A stretch of DNA of 32,860 nt, from the NCBI GenBank assembly GCA_944322285.1, contig CALUOR010000040.1:1-32860 (forward strand). Direction: 5' to 3'. The notes under the pieces were generated by a model. The model was not told the DNA's origin, made no database searches, and saw only the letters and a program-made list of their open reading frames with translations. Source of the DNA: an uncultured Bacteroides sp. (lineage in GTDB: Bacteria; Bacteroidota; Bacteroidia; Bacteroidales; Bacteroidaceae). Below are positions 30,913 to 32,860 of the stretch, in pieces; position 1 is the stretch's first letter, and every line of letters begins with the position of its first letter. The position numbers were made by a program, and so were the translations under genes.

Positions 30913-30940
30913 CCAATATAATCTTTTGTCAGCTAAGAAT

Positions 30941-32860
30941 TTACTTCTTAACAACAGTCAAGCTGCTATCAATAGCTTCAGCATTCTTCAATTCGCCACC
31001 AACCTCAATAGTCAACTTACCTGTACTGTTTCCTTTCAAGGTCACACCTTTACCTGTAGTCAACACGCCACCTTTCTCAATGGTATTGCCACCTGCGCAG
31101 AGTGACCAACTAGCCTTCTCACCTTTTGCAGCAACATTCACAGCACCTTCGATATAAACCGTGCTACCCATAGTGATGTCACCATCCAAAGTAATCGTGC
31201 TGCCATCCTGGATGTAGAAGTTGTGACCAGCCTCTGCAAATTTTGAAGTTGAAGAAATCTCGAAGTCGCCGCTCATAATCACGTTTACGATTCCGGGGAT
31301 ATTCTCAATTTCTTTTTCATCAGTAACTTCGATTGCCATAGGAGCATTCGTATTGTTCTTTACCTGATCTGCACTCGCAACCATGATGCGGCCACCAGTT
31401 ACAGCACTGCCACTAGCCTTCAAGATAACGCTATTCTTGGCAGCTTTCTCACCAATCACGATGCGAGCATCAGCCTCAGTCTGTGTCAAGTTGCTGGCAT
31501 CGAGCGTACCGTCTACATTGATGATACCTTTGTTTTCAGAACCAGAGCTTGCAGTCAATTTAACCGTAGCTCCATCATTGTCTTCAGCTGCAATGTTGAT
31601 AACGGCAGCGGCAGCCTTTGTTGTCTTAGCGGCATTGACGAACTTCACTTTAGTAGTAGCGTTGATGTTCAACTCGGCACCAGCGTTGTTATTCAGCACA
31701 CCAGTTCCACTTACTGTAATACCATTAACCTTATTTTGGTTGATAATGCCATTATTGTTTACTTCACCTTCGATAGTCAGCGTACCATCGTTAGTCAATT
31801 CTTCAGCGATGGCTACTTCACCGTTCAGTGTGATAATACCACGGTTGGCAACAGTACCCAGAGCGGCCTTATCATCAGCACCCTTCAGTGTAACTTCACC
31901 GGAAGTAGTAGTAGTCAGAGTTGCGATTTCACCGATAGTCAATTCACCGGTTGTTCCCTCTACGTTCATCTCGCCTTCTACGTTCAGTTTACCGTTCGTG
32001 CCGGTTGCCAAGCCATCGATGTCAGAACCAACAGTTACATCTTCAGCTACAGTCAGCTCGTTGTCGATAGTCAGCGCACCCTTCGTGATATTGACAGACT
32101 TAACAGTAACAGCCTCACCCTTGATAGTGATGTCAGCAACTTCGTTGTCGATAGTCAAATCCATATCAGACAAGTCGAGCGGCTGAGCAACATTCAACGT
32201 AGCACCATCCTTTGCAGTCAGAGCGTCTTCCCATTGAGCCTTGAATTGGTCGGCAGTGAAGATAGTCTTTGTATCAACGAGGTCTTCCAATGTTACGGTC
32301 AACTGAATCAGCTGTCCTTCTTTCTGAGCTTGTTTGTTGATAGCATTCAAAACATCACCTGTCGTGTAAGTCTTAGCGAATACTTCGCCTTCCTCAGTCA
32401 GCATCTGTACGGTGAAAGAAGTAGCGTCACCATCGAACGGCAGCGTAGAGATGTAGTAAGCTTCAGTCGGCTCGTCAATCACTTGGATGCTGTAAGCGTC
32501 TGTAGCGTTGGCCACATCGGCAATCAACATCTCGGCAGCTTCCGTGCCAGCTTTGAACTCAGCCTCACCAATCTTACCAGTGTTATAATCAGATACAGTA
32601 GGAACAGAAATTGTACCTACGGTCGGGATTACAGAACCCGTTGCATCCGTTGCGCTGATGATAACCTTGGCAATCTTCACATCCTTAACCAGTTTGAAGA
32701 TGTCAGATGCGGTTACTTGGAACTTGATGGCGAACACGTTCGTTAGCTGCTTCAGTGTAAAGTTCTCCGTAGTAGATTGAGCACCACCGTTCAGGAAAGC
32801 CACGGGAGAATATGCGAAGATGTTGCTGCTGATGCCGGCATATACGTCATTGCAGTCCAT
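30941..32860 (-). CDS. Surface locus 4: fimbrillin-like/beta-solenoid lipoprotein, partial
   Basis: The reading frame enters from the right edge and ends at 30941; 639 codons are visible, with the N-terminus missing. The first visible residues, MDCNDVYAGISSNIFAYSPV, align with IDCAEPLKNISDNMFAYSPV at about residue 163 of the locus 2 protein, so about 160 residues including the lipoprotein signal lie outside the window. The Met at 32860 is therefore internal. The later part is a beta-solenoid with NRGIITLNGEV, TNDGTLTIEGEVNNNGIIN and LNNNAGAELNINA repeats. It shares the 3' hairpin type of locus 2. I expect a MEMEKFYVAPE micro-ORF, leader and perhaps another R copy just beyond the window. Confidence 0.85.
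   Translation of the reverse strand: MDCNDVYAGISSNIFAYSPVAFLNGGAQSTTENFTLKQLTNVFAIKFQVTASDIFKLVKDVKIAKVIISATDATGSVIPTVGTISVPTVSDYNTGKIGEAEFKAGTEAAEMLIADVANATDAYSIQVIDEPTEAYYISTLPFDGDATSFTVQMLTEEGEVFAKTYTTGDVLNAINKQAQKEGQLIQLTVTLEDLVDTKTIFTADQFKAQWEDALTAKDGATLNVAQPLDLSDMDLTIDNEVADITIKGEAVTVKSVNITKGALTIDNELTVAEDVTVGSDIDGLATGTNGKLNVEGEMNVEGTTGELTIGEIATLTTTTSGEVTLKGADDKAALGTVANRGIITLNGEVAIAEELTNDGTLTIEGEVNNNGIINQNKVNGITVSGTGVLNNNAGAELNINATTKVKFVNAAKTTKAAAAVINIAAEDNDGATVKLTASSGSENKGIINVDGTLDASNLTQTEADARIVIGEKAAKNSVILKASGSAVTGGRIMVASADQVKNNTNAPMAIEVTDEKEIENIPGIVNVIMSGDFEISSTSKFAEAGHNFYIQDGSTITLDGDITMGSTVYIEGAVNVAAKGEKASWSLCAGGNTIEKGGVLTTGKGVTLKGNSTGKLTIEVGGELKNAEAIDSSLTVVKK

Noticed and set aside
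30683-30954. Repetitive small proteins encoded across the 23-bp array on the minus strand
   Set aside because: All three minus-strand frames are open because the repeat unit lacks stops; this is a by-product of the tandem repeat.

Overview
The window looks like the chromosome of a gut-type Bacteroidales, most likely Bacteroides in the broad sense. The reasons are many promoters of the Bacteroidales form TTTG-N19-21-TAnnTTTG, starts without strong Shine-Dalgarno sequences, large lipoproteins with fimbrillin-like N-termini, a PD-(D/E)XK 'recombination-promoting nuclease' family, and a housekeeping set (rplM-rpsI-rpsB-tsf, rex, ispF) typical of the group. I cannot fix the species.

The most interesting content is a dispersed, apparently phase-variable surface-lipoprotein system. 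A 38-bp repeat (called R here) occurs four times: 1-38 and 19958-19995 in one orientation, 3559-3596 and 20435-20472 in the other. Outside three of these copies the sequence continues into a conserved ~155-165-bp leader, then a 37-40-codon micro-ORF starting MEMEKFYVAPE, then 65-68 nt, then a very large lipoprotein gene (3953-6856 plus; 17024-19621 minus; 20806-24150 plus). A fourth family member (30941-32860, minus) runs off the right edge. Between R1 and R2 lies a 3.5-kb segment with a tyrosine recombinase (309-1643), an Rpn-family gene (2355-3125) and one good Bacteroidales promoter (3335-3365) that points through R2 into the first lipoprotein locus. The segment between R3 and R4 holds only a frameshifted Rpn fragment and no recognisable promoter. 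The simplest reading is one promoter-carrying invertible cassette and several loci, of which the 3953 locus is ON in this assembly and the divergent 17024/20806 loci are OFF. Recombination between R2 and R3 would invert about 16.4 kb, including essential ribosomal genes, and put the 17024 locus behind the promoter.

Layout: 1-3596 invertible cassette with palindromic repeat elements; 3597-6940 surface locus 1; 7081-7281 a small antitoxin-like gene; 7429-8487 an outer-membrane porin; 8494-10266 a defence/stability cluster (PIN toxin with antitoxin, RelE/ParE-type toxin with antitoxin, MntA-like nucleotidyltransferase), followed by an overlapping gene with an ExoX-C-like motif; 11112-13545 ispF, a fumarylacetoacetate hydrolase-family enzyme, rex and a SUI1-type factor; 13615-16621 the ribosomal operon rplM-rpsI-rpsB-tsf (minus); 16972-24219 surface loci 2 and 3, divergent around R3/R4; 24413-25330 an intact Rpn-family gene with a 12-bp tandem repeat; 25338-30555 a four-gene export operon (TolC, HlyD, two ABC-2 permeases, minus strand) without an ATPase gene; 30701-30838 a 23-bp tandem repeat; 30941-32860 the partial fourth surface lipoprotein.

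Intergenic space is rich in palindromic elements: a ~140-bp element built from TGTGCTAA units is present three times, and a 172-bp element with perfect 25-bp terminal inverted repeats once. Everything on switching is inference from sequence layout; the repeats, promoters and ORFs themselves are directly visible.
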